From positions 22,662,879 to 22,726,878 of the forward strand of contig OW203722.1 in the NCBI GenBank assembly GCA_934045075.1: 64,000 bases of DNA, written 5' to 3'. Under the pieces are notes generated by a model that did not search any database, had not been told where the DNA came from, and saw only the letters and a program-made list of their open reading frames with translations. Origin of the DNA: Yponomeuta sedellus (Eukaryota; Arthropoda; Insecta; Lepidoptera; Yponomeutidae). Of this stretch, positions 32,062 through 43,200 are shown in pieces. Within the stretch, counting starts at the first letter, position 1. Every line of letters begins with the position of its first letter. The position numbers were made by a program, and so were the translations under genes.

Positions 32062-32460
32062 TGCCAATCAAAAAGACTCGCGGCTTTCGAGATGTGGTGC
32101 TACCGACGAATGCTCCGGATCAGCTGGCCTGAAAAAGTGTCCAACGTCGAGGTCCCTAGCCGGATGGATACGAAGGTGAATCTTATTTGGACCATCAAGC
32201 AGCGGAAAGTAGCTTACTTAGGCCATGATCTGCGATGTAGTAAATACCAATTACTGCAGACTATTTTCATGGGCAAGGTGAAAGGAAAGAGAAGGCCGGG
32301 CAGGAGAAAGATGTCATGGTTGTGCAACATCAAAGTGTAGATTGGTGTTAAAACCGCGGAGGAGCTGTTCAGAACTGCTGTTGAAATCGCTGAACAGAGA
32401 CCGCTGTAAAGAGTTGACTGCCAACCTCCAGTAAGGGAGAGGCACTTTAAGAAGAAGAAG
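32062..32460 (+). pseudogene. RTE-type LINE ORF C-terminus and tail
   Basis: 'KRLAAFEMWCYRRMLRISW' followed by 'KVSNVEVPSRMDTKVN', 'IKQRKVAYLGHDLR', 'KVKGKRRPGRRKMSWLCNI' and later 'GVKTAEELFRTAVEIA' is the familiar thumb/C-terminal end of RTE (BovB-like) reverse transcriptases. A stop after 'NIKV' at 32340 breaks it. The tail is AAG repeats at 32449-32460. It is 5'-truncated, so RT and endonuclease are missing. Confidence 0.8.
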
Positions 32461-32624
32461 CAATCTTTGTTCCCTAATTGCTTTAATCAGTATATTTTTT
32501 ACGTCAGTACCATAAAATTAAAAGTAAACACGTTTATTAAGTAATAAAACTTATCAGTATTTTGTCCTCATCTTCCGAAAAAGTAAGCTTGTTGAGCCCT
32601 TAATATATATTTATTTTTATTTTA

Positions 32625-32835
32625 TTTATGGGCATATTACACAGATCTCGTTAGCCCTATACTAAGTACAACTGAATTATTTGTGTTATAGGTGGTAACT
32701 CGACGATAGATTTAAAACAATATATACATAGATAACATCCGAGACCCGAGACAAACTAGAAAAGTTCGTTTCCTAGTTCGAACCCGAGATCTTCGGTTTT
32801 ACAGCGTGCCAAACCGCTGCGCCACCGAGGCCGTC
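32625..32835 (-). repeat. SINE H, full length
   Basis: The minus-strand head is GACGGCCTCGGTGGCGCAGC with 'aaccgaagatctcgggttcg' (B box). The body runs through 'aacgaacttttctagtttgt' to 'gagatctgtgtaatatgccc'. Confidence 0.75.
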
Positions 32836-32894
32836 AGTATTATAACGAAATATTTTATGAATTATGTATAAACATAAGTGAGCCCAGCAGCCTA

Positions 32895-33010
32895 CTTCAT
32901 TAAAAAAAAGTCTCCCAGGCACTACACCGTCCTTGTGGTCCCTTCACCCATCTGTGAGTGAAGGTGCCACTGGACGCTGTATAAATCATCATTACGTGGA
33001 TGTAAACCCA
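32895..33010 (+). repeat. SINE D 3' part
   Basis: 'tctcccaggcactacaccgt', 'tcacccatctgtgagtgaag' and 'cattacgtggatgtaaa' match the end of the long copy at 13848. Confidence 0.6.
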
Positions 33011-33760
33011 AAATAATGACAAAACGACCACTAATTCTATAACACAACCCTACGATGCCTCCGCTATCGATTCATACATACTTCGTTGATTACAGTAAGA
33101 AATCTCATCGCGCAGCAATTATTGCGGGTGAAACAAAATACCGAAGACAGAATCAGTCGTTCACTCGCCATTATTTCGCTCACAAGATTGATGACCACAA
33201 CCCGAATCGACCACCAATTGCGGGGCGCTTCCTGCCGCATCCCATACTCTCACTATCCAATAGCGTCGCTTAGCAAACAACGCCGCTAAAACAGTAAGTT
33301 GAAATTTTACTGTTTTACATTTGAATACCATTGGGTGTAGGTTTTAAACGCGAATTGAGCAACCTTCGAGTTTAAGGCTCTTGGGGGCGCTAAGAGTGCC
33401 ACCAATGAAAAAAAAAACTTGTTTTATGGTATTTTTATATATTATATAGTGCGTTTTTTATCTAAAAGTGAACATGAGAAATCTTAATTTTAAATGTAAA
33501 GGTTTTTATTGCTATTAATAAAAAAAACAACTGTGATAACTCTTTTTAGAACCTGTAGTCTAGGACCTAGGATCGATGATTTAAGATTAAAGTTAAAGTT
33601 CTAGGTCCGTGGTTAAATTAAAGTCTTAGACTGTTGGTTCTTAAAATAGTACCCACAGATATTAATTTGATTTCAATTTCTAATGTTGACTTTTTTTTAA
33701 AATTAATTTATAAATAAAAAAAACTTTGGAAAACTTTGAACTTAAATTTAATAATAAGAC
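33011..33760. other. Unassigned
   Basis: Small open frames at 33055-33289 have no family likeness. The rest is AT-rich. Confidence 0.35.
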
Positions 33761-33945
33761 TTTACTTTTTGAAAAAAAAATGTACTTTTAACTAAGTTAT
33801 GATTTATATTCAAGTGGTGGCACTAGTAAGCACCCCGAACCGCCTTAATAAATGAACTTTTTGAAAAAAACCTTTACTAATAAAACCAGTTACGATTTGC
33901 ATACCATTGGTGGCGCTGGTATGCGTCCCTGAGCGCCTTAAAGTA
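33761..33945 (+). repeat. ~90-bp imperfect tandem duplication
   Basis: Two units, each running from 'ttttgaaaaaa' through 'tggtggc(a/g)ct(a/g)gta' to 'cgccttaa'. Confidence 0.5.
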
Positions 33946-34004
33946 TTCAAACAGACGGCCGTTTTCAATTGTCTTCTTCTTATAGTGCCTCTACGACGAG
34001 CAAA

Positions 34005-34280
34005 AGATGGCAGTCGTCGTCAGGCTATACTAGTCCACTGCTAGACATAGCCCTCCTCTAATGAGCGCCATAGCGCCTTGTCTTCAGCTTGCCGCATCCG
34101 GCATCTGCCTGCAGTTTTTCTCAGATCGCCATCCCACCTAGTCGGAGGGCGTCCTGCACTACGTTTGCCGAGTCGCGGTCTCCACTCAAGGACACGTTTA
34201 CTCCGTAAGTTGGCAGTCAGCTCTGCATACTTTTCTCTGTCTCTCGCAAGGCGGAAGAGCTCGGCAGCATTGTAGCACAA
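34005..34280 (-). pseudogene. RTE LINE ORF C-terminus with shared SINE tail
   Basis: The minus strand reads 'FRLARDREKYAEL', 'RVLEWRPRLGKRSAGRPPTR', 'WDGDLRKTAGRCRM' and 'ALWRSLEEGYV', then a stop, followed by 'cagtggactagtatagcctg'. This is the C-terminus and 3' UTR of an RTE-type LINE. The last ~70 bp are nearly identical to the 3' end of the RTE-tailed SINE copies in this window. Confidence 0.8.
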
Positions 34281-34384
34281 CAAAAATATTTGTCTATGAA
34301 ACACTTTGTTTTTGAAATTTGGAAATTTGTAAAAAAAAATATTTTTACTAATAAAACATAAAGTAAACAATATTATTTATTATA

Positions 34385-34575
34385 TTATTTTTAATGCACT
34401 AACCCGTGCTAAGGACAATTTTAAAAACCTATTTAGAGGCTAAAAATTCCACTCATGCCAGGATTCGAACCCGCGACCTCTGGCTATCCGTGGCAGCGCT
34501 CTTCCAACTGAGCTAATGGGCGACTCACCGGCATCAGTGAAATTTCGAACCTCTTAACAATACTACGTACAGGCA
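34385..34575 (-). mobile_element. tRNA-like retroposon, single arm
   Basis: The tail at left ('tttttaatgcactaacccgt') and module at 34455-34525 are well preserved. It is 5'-truncated at 'tactacgtacaggcagtgac'. Confidence 0.75.
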
Positions 34576-34595
34576 GTGACTATAGTTTATATAAA

Positions 34596-34725
34596 TATAA
34601 ATATTCATGGACATATTACACAGATCTCCCTAGCCCTATACAAAGTACAACTTAATGACTTGTGGTGCTAACTCGACGATAGATTTAATACAATAAATAT
34701 CATCAGAAAAGTTCCTTCGTTTCCT
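34596..34725 (-). repeat. SINE H 3' half
   Basis: 'catggacatattacacagat' to 'agaaaagttccttcgtttcc'. The head is missing. Confidence 0.65.
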
Positions 34726-34756
34726 ATATTAGTGTAAAAAAAAAATCAAGTTATTC

Positions 34757-35005
34757 ATATCGTTATCGTTATCAACCCTTTTATGTCCCCACTGCTGGGG
34801 CACAGGTCTCTTCCTGCATCGCAGGAAGGTTAGGCCATACTCCACCACGGGGGCCAAGTCCGGGTTGGTGGAGGGTTGTAAGACAGTGGCGGGCCTTACT
34901 GTCAGAAGTTATCAAGCCGCCCATAAGGCCTCTGACAGGGCTTAACGACTGCCATTATATGACAGCCGGCACCAACGGCTTACAGTGCCTTGCGAAGCAC
35001 GGAAG
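34757..35005 (-). repeat. 5S-SINE, head missing
   Basis: 'gttatcaacccttttatgtc' to 'tgccttgcgaagcacggaag', then truncated. Confidence 0.8.
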
Positions 35006-35220
35006 AACGGAATATATTCTAGGTATATTCAATAATAATTAAAATAAAAAAAAAAACAAAATATGTTTTGTTTATCGCCGGACGCTGCTAATATTCGGGC
35101 CGTAGTGGTTGAAATTTCAAATATAATGAGCTGTTTTCAGCATAAATTCACAAAGCAATTCATAGATTGAATTGGCTGGCATTGACACAGAAGAACAGGA
35201 ACACGACTGTCAAATATTAT
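35006..35220. other. Unassigned
   Basis: No recognised feature. Confidence 0.4.
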
Positions 35221-35221
35221 T

Positions 35222-35300
35222 CTCCTTTAGGCTATATTATGTAGTCCACTGCTGGACATAGCCCTCCCCTTATGAGCGCCATAGCGCCCTGTCAAATAAT
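35222..35300 (+). repeat. RTE-tailed SINE tail fragment
   Basis: 'gtccactgctggacatagcc' and 'cttatgagcgccatagcgcc'. Only the shared 3' end remains. Confidence 0.6.
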
Positions 35301-35464
35301 CTGCGCTGAGCAAATTTTGACAGACCTGTCCCTGTTCATGTATGGGCACGCCTCTATAAGCCATCTATAAGTGCTTTGCGAACTTCTGTTGAAAACGACT
35401 CATTTCCGTTGCATATTCAAACCCAAGAATTGTTGCGAATTCTAAGTAGATATTTTGTCAATTT

Positions 35465-35795
35465 GCCGAGGGTAGAACAATGGAGTCTAAAGCGAGACAT
35501 CCAGGTTTGATTCCTCAATCAAACCTGGTATAGGTATACCTATGACTGTTTAGTTTGAAAGCTACGGACATCTGCAAATTTGTAGTTTTCGTAGCTACAC
35601 CACACGCTAACGTTAAAGGAAATCATCGTGAGGAAACTCGTCGCTAGGTTGACTCTGCTCGTATACACTTGTCTTCCCCGTGGGCTAGGGCGACTAAACT
35701 GTCAGGATGGTATAGTTGCTAGGCAAGCCTACTCTATCAAAAAACATGTCCCAGGCATTGCAGCATCAGATTAGTCCTTTTATTACGTAGGTGGA
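35465..35795 (+). repeat. SINE D with small hairpin
   Basis: 'gagggtagaacaatggagtc' to 'cccaggcattgcagcatcag'. The T-arm region has become CCAGGTTTGATT-cctc-AATCAAACCTGG at 35503-35530, a 12-bp perfect hairpin. Confidence 0.65.
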
Positions 35796-35844
35796 AAAGC
35801 AAAAGTTATATTGTTAGTGTAAAATTACGTTTTTCATAGGTTCG

Positions 35845-35900
35845 TTATCAACCCTTGATGTCCCCACTGCTGGGGCTGGGGTCTCTTCCTGCATCTGCCT
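35845..35900 (-). repeat. 5S-SINE tail scrap
   Basis: 'ttatcaacccttgatgtccc' and 'gtctcttcctgcatc'. Confidence 0.55.
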
Positions 35901-36469
35901 ATAATTAACCAGGCCAAAAATATAACGTAGGTATCCAAAAATATATACGAAAGTTAGGTTAAATTTCCCTTTACAACGACATTCCCATTTGCCGTCGCTT
36001 AATTGCCCTACAAAATGTACAATTTATTTAGAATCCGAATAGCTTATTAATTTTTACGTTTAAGAAACTCTCCCTCAAGAAAAAAAAAATCCACCCACTA
36101 CAGCAGTCAAATAGCCGAATGGTCAGCATAGGAAATTACCGAACGACTTTACCGAAGGCCAGTAATAAATGGCTCTGTACTCTGTAACCGTTTCATTCAT
36201 TCATCGTTAATTATACTTCCAGTGGCCCCTTTACAGTTGATTTAAGGCCTAAGTGAGGGTCCGAAAGAATCAGTAAACTAGGGGTGGGGAAATGCGATGT
36301 TATAAAGTATCACGTATAGTTTGAATTGTAGTCACGCAGCCGTCGCATTTAGGTGGCTGAAAATATTTGCGTTAGATAACTAAAGGCTCTCCAAATTTGA
36401 TAAAACTTCTCATATATGATTAGAGATATATATGATAAGTCAATCGATCAATAAATTGTGTGTAATGTA
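35901..36469. other. Unassigned
   Basis: No recognised feature. Confidence 0.4.
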
Positions 36470-36473
36470 ACAT

Positions 36474-36625
36474 CCCATAACATACAGGCACATACATTGC
36501 TTCTGACCCCACACTAGTATACCCAGTGTCGTGGGAACCAGAAACAACGACATCACAAACATGGAAACATCCAAGACCTTTCTTATCCCCAGTCGGTATT
36601 CGAACCTGGGATTTCTTGCATGTAA
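36474..36625 (-). repeat. SINE G
   Basis: 'cataacatacaggcacatac' to 'gacatcacaaacatggaaac', then the tRNA-like 'tattcgaacctgggatttct'. Head truncated. Confidence 0.65.
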
Positions 36626-36659
36626 TATGTTAATACTGTTAACTTAATTTTGTTAGTCT

Positions 36660-37190
36660 TTAAAAAAAAAACCGGCCAAGTGCGAGTCAGACTCGCGCAC
36701 CGAGGGTTCCGTACAAACCTGTATTATAGACCTGAGTATTTGGTATGAATTTCAATTTAATACCTCTACGCGTTTATGAGGAAATGGGTAGTAAGTTTAA
36801 AATTATAAAAAAAAAATATATTATGTGATGTAACTAAAAATTTATGGTTTTCGTAATTTTTCCTTTATCTATGCTATAAGACGTTGCTTCGTACCAAATT
36901 TCAAGATTCTGAGTTCACGGGAAGCACCCTGTAGGTTTTGATTCCCTTGCAAGTGTCGAAAATTTGCGGCATAAACGGCTGTATCTTTTGATTGCGTTGG
37001 TTTAGAAGTTTGATTTTTTCACAGCTTCAAGGGACAGTAGACCTGAGTAATTGATATAAATTTCAGCTTCATACCTCCACGCGTTCCTGAGAAAAAGGGT
37101 CTTGACAGACGGACGGACGGACAGACGGACAACAAAGTGATCCTATAAGGGTTCCGTTTTTTCCTTTTGAGGTACGGAACCCTAAAAATA
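36660..37190. mobile_element. Lepidopteran MITE-like element ('GGCCAAGTGCGAGTC')
   Basis: Begins 'accggccaagtgcgagtcag' with 'gagggttccgtac' and ends 'gaggtacggaaccctaaaaa'. The GGGTTCCGTA/TACGGAACCC termini are inverted. 37109-37135 has runs of gacggacg. The interior lacks a transposase. A scrap of the same family is at 4158-4198. Confidence 0.6.
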
Positions 37191-37855
37191 GCAAATAGAT
37201 TTTTTTGTACATAATTATCACTTTTGGTAGGCGTTTAACGTTTTTAGTACACACAATTTGGTGATACTTACTTTAATTTAGTGCGTATTTGGAGAATTTT
37301 TGTGAACGCAGTTCCTAAAACACTCCAAAAATCACTAAAAAGCCGTGGAAATTTTACGAGCAAAAAGGAACCACAGATTAAATGAACCACCTCTAGAGGT
37401 TTTTTAGTGAAATAATATTTTTATGAGTAAGTCTGAAACTCTTACGTGTTGTTTATGAAATTAAGTCCGATCCGAGTGAATAAACCAGTCAAGATGATAA
37501 ACATGATGCAGCCAGCTAAATCTGTTCAGACTTAAGGGTGGAGATACGAACTCGAGACAGTAAAATCCTTGCGAATCCACTCGTAGTTACGCGCAGGAGG
37601 ACTATTAAGCCATCTTACTAGATTTGGGCCCCTACCATAAATCTATTCTATTATAAAAACATATAAAAGGTCAGATGACATCTGAGCTATTACAGGGTCG
37701 ACTTGGACTACAATAGCTACAGACTGATCGCGTATCCACGAAGAGACATACTTAGAACAGTGGACAAACAAATACTGAAGAAGAGTGAGAAGAAGAAAAG
37801 CATTTATATAATCCTAGCCGACCCTGCAAACATTTTTTTGCCATTTAAATGACCA
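37191..37855. other. Unassigned
   Basis: No recognised feature. Confidence 0.4.
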
Positions 37856-37859
37856 TAGG

Positions 37860-38098
37860 ACCTATCTTCAAACCTATTAAGTACAAGATGTGCCCCGCGG
37901 TGTCACCCGCGGTTTATCGATTTTTCCATGGGAATAAGATTTTTTCCCGCACTAAAACATAGCCTATGTTTAAGCCAGGGTATCATTTAACTCCATTCCA
38001 AATTTTAATTAAATCGCTGAAGCGGTTTAAGTGTAAAGAAGTAAAAACATACACACTCACAAACTTTCGCTTTAGTGTGATGTGATATGAAGTGTGAA
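37860..38098 (-). mobile_element. Helitron-like non-autonomous element
   Basis: 'gtgccccgcggtgtcacccg', 'ccatgggaataagatttttt' and 'acaaactttcgctttagtgt' are the same order as 4200-4440 plus 4700-4765 but uninterrupted. Confidence 0.55.
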
Positions 38099-38483
38099 AC
38101 AAAAAAATCACAAAAACTGGTGACGCCAATTCGGAAGGGTTCGATAACAAACAATGTGACACAAGACTTTGTAGTATTGTTCGATTTTGCATTTTTTTTC
38201 TTACATTTTCCCGTTAGTCTTTTTGTTAATGCGATCTTTTTGTTAATGAATATCTTAATATATAAGCGTAGAGTTGGCATCTTGGTATGATGAAGACATA
38301 TCTGTTGTTTTTGTAGTCTTAAAGAAAAAGAAATACAGCTAAAGTTAATCAATTAACGAGTACCGACTCGTTCACTACTGGAAAAGGGTTTTGCCTAAGG
38401 CTCGCCACTTTCTTCAGCTAAAGTAGTCTTGTTCGATTGTATAATAATAAAAATATACCATTTTAAGTCTTGGATGTCTTGTC
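38099..38483. other. Unassigned
   Basis: No recognised feature. Confidence 0.4.
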
Positions 38484-38631
38484 TTATATTTCCTGTGAGT
38501 TAGGCCAACTGATCTGTAAAGGTGACCATAATAGGTTGTGGGCAGGTCTAGTCCATCTAAAAAACAATGTCTCAGGTACTAGAGGGTCCGAGTGAAGTGA
38601 TGGTTCCACTGGACGCTATAACAATTATCTT
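38484..38631 (+). repeat. SINE D 3' part, left half of split host copy
   Basis: 'gtccatctaaaaaacaatgt' and 'agtgatggttccactggacg' match the end of the long D copy. The copy resumes at 44151 ('aacaattatcttattacgta') beyond the retrotransposon. Confidence 0.7.
38620..38631. repeat. Target-site duplication, left
   Basis: AACAATTATCTT, identical to 44151-44162. It brackets the retrotransposon exactly. Confidence 0.95.
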
Positions 38632-38664
38632 CAGTGCGTGCGACGCAATCATCTGTGACGGACG
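38631..38664 (+). promoter_or_regulatory. Inr plus DPE internal promoter
   Basis: TCAGTG at 38631-38636 fits the insect initiator with A+1 at 38633. GGACG at 38660-38664 falls exactly at +28 to +32 and fits the downstream promoter element RGWYV. Several insect non-LTR elements (Jockey, I and others) are known to use this layout. There is no TATA box. The first T of the Inr comes from the target site. Confidence 0.7.
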
Positions 38665-38709
38665 CACGTATCGCCGAACAGTCGTGCTAAATCAGTGTTA
38701 AATTTTAAT

Positions 38710-38748
38710 ATGATTTTGTTCAAATACCCTCACACATTTCCAACATGA
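38710..38748 (+). CDS. 12-codon upstream ORF overlapping ORF1 start
   Basis: ATG at 38710 encodes MILFKYPHTFPT. Its TGA (38746-38748) overlaps the ORF1 ATG (38745-38747) as ATGA. This could permit termination-reinitiation. It may be fortuitous, since the leader is only ~113 nt. Confidence 0.35.
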   Translation: MILFKYPHTFPT

Positions 38749-40283
38749 GTAAAAGTGATGAAGCAACGGCAGTGGGAGTCCATACTAGAGATTGTGAAGA
38801 AGATCAGTGTATTCGCGAGGAACAAGTGTCTAATAGTGATTTGGAGTGGGATGAGTCAGGTACTGAATTATCCACTGGGAAATTACCCCAATCAGCAGGG
38901 GCCGTTCAAGTATTACAAATGCAGTCGAAAATATCGAAACGCGTAAGACAAGATAGTAGCGAAAATAGAGACGAAGAGGGTTTTATTACAGTGACTAGAA
39001 ATCCAAAACGTCTTGCACGTAGCTACTCAAAGAATTGTGAGTCTGTGATTGGTGATGAGGGTAGTAAGATAGAGGTATGTATTACCGCTATGGAAACTTT
39101 ACCTAAACAAATTGGGTTAGCAAAACTTTTGAGAACAGAAAGCATTGATAATGTCTTAAAGATAAAATATAAAAACCCGTACAAAGTTTACGTTCAATTT
39201 GACACCAAAGAGAGTGCAGAGAAATTATTACAGTCTAAAAAAATTAAAGAGCTTGGCTACCAATGTCGGGCAGCAAATGAAGTACAATTAACATACGGTA
39301 TAGTAAGACACATGGACCTAGAAGTCAATGAACAGGAAATAGGCTCCATATTTACCAGCGACTGTGAAATAGTTTCGACAAGAAGATTGGACCGCTCTGA
39401 AGATATAGGAAAGTGGACAAAAAGCGAAACAGTTCGATTCTGCTTCAAAAGCTCTATCTTACCCGCGTACGTATTTGCGTACGGCTGTAGGTTTAAGGTG
39501 GAACCATATGTATTTCCCGTGACACAGTGCTCCACATGCTGGAAGTTTGGCCACTATGCGCGACAATGTCCAACAAAGAAGACTATATGCCCTAAATGCG
39601 GAAATCCACATGCAAATTGCGAAGTTACCGAGTTTAAGTGTGTTAACTGCAAAGGAGATCATATGTCACTGGACAAAATTTGTCCAACCTATTTGAAAGA
39701 GAAAGAAATCCGTAGAATCATGTCGCGACTAAACTGCACATACAGAAACGCTTTAGGGCACTATCTAAACGAGAGTAAGAAAAAAGATACTGAAGTGTGC
39801 AACCACGAAGATAAAGAATCAACCCCACAACCCTACAATACAATACAAAAGGAAACAAGATCACTATCTTACAGAGATATAGTGGTGACCGGTGCATTGA
39901 TACACAGACAAGAGACAGACGATATGAACCAAACACCCGAAGTCGTAAATAAAACAACTAATAAACAAAACAAGAAAAAGACAAAGAAACTTAAAAAAAA
40001 GATCATAAATAATCTGTCTGATTCGGATGAGCAAGCTATTATTGAAACGAGCGATGAGCCAACAACAAACTTAAAGACAAATGAAATAGGAAAACACAAG
40101 AAGAAAATTGAGATCCGCGCTATGATACAGAAAGTCTGTGATATAATCGCCTCCGAGGATACGTGGGAAAAAAAGATATCACTGTTGATTAAAATACTTA
40201 TTGATGAATTAAAACAACTTATAGTAGATTTATTTAAGAATGGAGAGTGGCTGACTAGTATAACTAATATATTTAATGGATAG
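38745..40283 (+). CDS. Retrotransposon ORF1, gag-like CCHC protein, 512 aa
   Basis: A nucleic-acid-binding protein that packages the element RNA. The N-terminal ~100 residues are acidic and polar. Residues ~105-255 form the RNA-recognition-like middle region ('YKVYVQFDTKESAEKLLQSK'). Three zinc knuckles follow: C262-x2-C-x4-H-x4-C275, C282-x2-C-x3-H-x2-C292, and C299-x2-C-x3-H-x6-C313, then 'KEKEIRRIMSRLNCTYRNAL', typical of I-type ORF1. The C-terminal part is Lys-rich (residues ~400-430), ending in a hydrophobic helix region. The start is chosen at the first ATG after the uORF. Its stop overlaps the ORF2 start by 8 nt, suggesting coupled translation. No disabling change seen. Confidence 0.9.
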   Translation: MSKSDEATAVGVHTRDCEEDQCIREEQVSNSDLEWDESGTELSTGKLPQSAGAVQVLQMQSKISKRVRQDSSENRDEEGFITVTRNPKRLARSYSKNCESVIGDEGSKIEVCITAMETLPKQIGLAKLLRTESIDNVLKIKYKNPYKVYVQFDTKESAEKLLQSKKIKELGYQCRAANEVQLTYGIVRHMDLEVNEQEIGSIFTSDCEIVSTRRLDRSEDIGKWTKSETVRFCFKSSILPAYVFAYGCRFKVEPYVFPVTQCSTCWKFGHYARQCPTKKTICPKCGNPHANCEVTEFKCVNCKGDHMSLDKICPTYLKEKEIRRIMSRLNCTYRNALGHYLNESKKKDTEVCNHEDKESTPQPYNTIQKETRSLSYRDIVVTGALIHRQETDDMNQTPEVVNKTTNKQNKKKTKKLKKKIINNLSDSDEQAIIETSDEPTTNLKTNEIGKHKKKIEIRAMIQKVCDIIASEDTWEKKISLLIKILIDELKQLIVDLFKNGEWLTSITNIFNG

Positions 40284-43200
40284 AACATCTTACGACCACA
40301 AGATTAACATAATTCAATGGAATGCGCAGAGCTTAAAACCAAAGATGGCTGCATTTGAATGTTACCTAAATCAGGAGAGTATACATGTGGCAATCCTCAG
40401 CGAAACATGGCTAGAACCAGAATCAGACCTCAGAATCGGCAGCTATAATATTTATCGGAAAGACAGAGATGATTCGTATGGCGGTGTAGCAATTCTTGTC
40501 CACAAATCAATCAAAAGCTACGTGGTTCCTCTGACGATCAATAATTTAGGATTAGAAGTGGTATGTGTTAAGGTACTTAATTGTAATAATGTACAGAATA
40601 TTGTTTCAATCTACTGCCCGTCACATGTCCGCGTCACGGAAACAGAATGGGACATCTTGTTTAGTACATTTTCGAGAAAAACTTTAATAGCTGGAGACTT
40701 TAATGCTCATCACACTAACTGGTCCTACAAAAATGACACTAGGGGCTTACACATTATGGAGGCTTCACTTGATAATGGCTTTATATCTGTGAATAACGGT
40801 AGTGCAACCAGAATCAAACTTGTAAATGATAATCTGCAACAATCAAGTCCAGATGTAAGCTTTGCCTCCTCTGATATTGCTGTAGACCTTAACTGGGGTG
40901 TGACTAATGAAAGTCTTGGTAGCGACCATTTAATAATAAAACTTATATTTAATTATCAAGGAACAAACAAAATTACTCAGAGGAGGAACTATAAAAGAGC
41001 TAACTGGGAAATGTATAGGCAAATACTAGAGGAGTCATTTACGTATCCAATAATATCCGACAATATTCAAGAAAGATACGATTTTCTTTTGACGCATTTG
41101 AACCGTGCTGCTGATAGATCTATTCCTTTGATTAAAATATGTGAAGATCCTGAAACTAAATTCAAACCCAAACCATTTTGGTCCCCAGAGTTGTCAAAAA
41201 TTGTTGCTCAAAGACGTCTAGCCTTAGCATCATTTAGAAGAAATCCTACCCCTAATAATCTAACCCTCCTTGAAAAACACATACAGAATGCACAAAAACT
41301 AATACGACAGGCTAAATCACGTAGCTGGAGGGATTTCTGTAATAGCATAGACGAGTCAACTTCTGTAACAGTTATGTGGAGGCGTATGCGCTGGATGAAG
41401 GGCTACAAAAGACCCAATATCCACGTAGCTGACGATAAAAAAAAAGAGCTTATAACTGATCTCGCTCCAGCTTTTGTTCTTCCTGATATACCAGAAATAA
41501 ACACAGTTAATACACTCCTAGATTCAGACTTTACTGTTCAAGAGCTTAATAGCTGTCTTAAAAAAAAAGATACGGCCCCAGGAGATGACCAGATAACGTA
41601 TTCCATGATCTATAAAGTCCCAGATGCAACGAAACTATTCCTGCTAAAGACCTACAATCTAATATTTAGAACGGGCATTGTCCCATCTCATTGGAGAACA
41701 ATACAAATCATACCAATTCCCAAGCTTAGCAGTGTAACACAAGAAGTAACTAAACTTAGACCAATAGCCCTTATGTCGTGTATATGCAAACTATTTCACA
41801 CTATGATAGTCAAGCGTCTTGAATGGCATGTTGAGAAAAACAAATTTCTGTCAGTTAAGGCTACTGGCTTCAGACGTTCACAGTCATGCTTGGACTCTCT
41901 GGCAAGAGTGGTATCCCAGATTCAGATAGGTATGTCTAAAAATAATCCTACTCTCGCATGCTTTCTCGACATTGATAATGCCTATAATAACGTCCAGATA
42001 GATAAAGTCATAATTCGTCTCAATGAGATCAATTCTGGCACTAGAATATGTGTGTATCTATGGAATTTTTTAAGCGAAAGACATCTTATAGTCAAAAATT
42101 ATGATCATTCTGTAGTCTGCACAAGGTGGACCGCGAAAGGCATAGCTCAGGGTGATCCCATGTCACCACTGATTTTTAACATAGTAACAGCCGAAATTTG
42201 TAATTATATTACAAATGTTATGATCTCCCAATATGCAGATGACTTCGTTCTTTATACGAGTTGTAATCAAATGAAGGATAGTATAACAAAAATACAGGAT
42301 GCCCTTAATACCATTTGTAAGTTACTAGAAAACCTAGGATTATCGTTATCGGCTAGCAAATCCAAATTCTGTTTATTTAGTAGAGGTCGTAAAAACACTA
42401 CAAACATACATTTAGAGATTAATGGGTCTATTTTAGGTGGCACGGATAATATCAAGTACTTGGGTCTATGGTTAGACAAATCATTGAGATGGGCTAAACA
42501 TGTCAACGAAACGGTAGAAAAAACGCAAAAGTATCTTAATTTACTTAAAATTTTAGCGAGCTCACAGTGGGGTATCCATCCAAACCACCTGCGAAGTTTG
42601 TATATATCTCTCATCAGAAGCAGGATTGACTATGCTTGTTTCCTTTACGATAATAGTGCCAAAAGTCACATGTGTAAACTAGATAAGGTCCAGAACCAAG
42701 CACTTAGAGTTATTGGCGGGTTTATAAAGAGCACCCCTATCCATGTGATGGAGTCCGAACTGTGTGTTATTCCATTATCAATCAGGAGACAATACTTAGC
42801 ATTTAAATACTGTCTAAAAGCTCAGTCCTTGAAAGATAACACCACCATTGAAACTGTAAATGAACTTAATTCCCTCTGCTCCAACAGCTACTGGCAAAAT
42901 AAAAAGAAACCATTACTAACAATATCCTATAATAAAACTAAGGAAGAAACTATTAATAACAATTACCCCCTAGAAATGTTTAAATTAAATACATGGGTAT
43001 CAAAAATACGCACAGATATAATTGTAACTAGCTTAGAATGTATCACACATGCCAAAAGGGAATATGAAATGAACTCACTCAAAAATGAAATCCTGCAAGA
43101 ACTTTCCCAAAGATATAGTAGATGGCATAAGGTCTATACGGATGGCTCTAAGAATAGTATAGGATCAGGTGCCTCCTTTTTTGACTCAACTTTAAACATA

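Noticed and set aside
33055..33289. Two overlapping small open frames
   Set aside because: No family likeness, and overlapping frames suggest chance.
39257..40288. Minus-strand open frames inside the retrotransposon
   Set aside because: Shadows of ORF1 and ORF2 in antisense frames.
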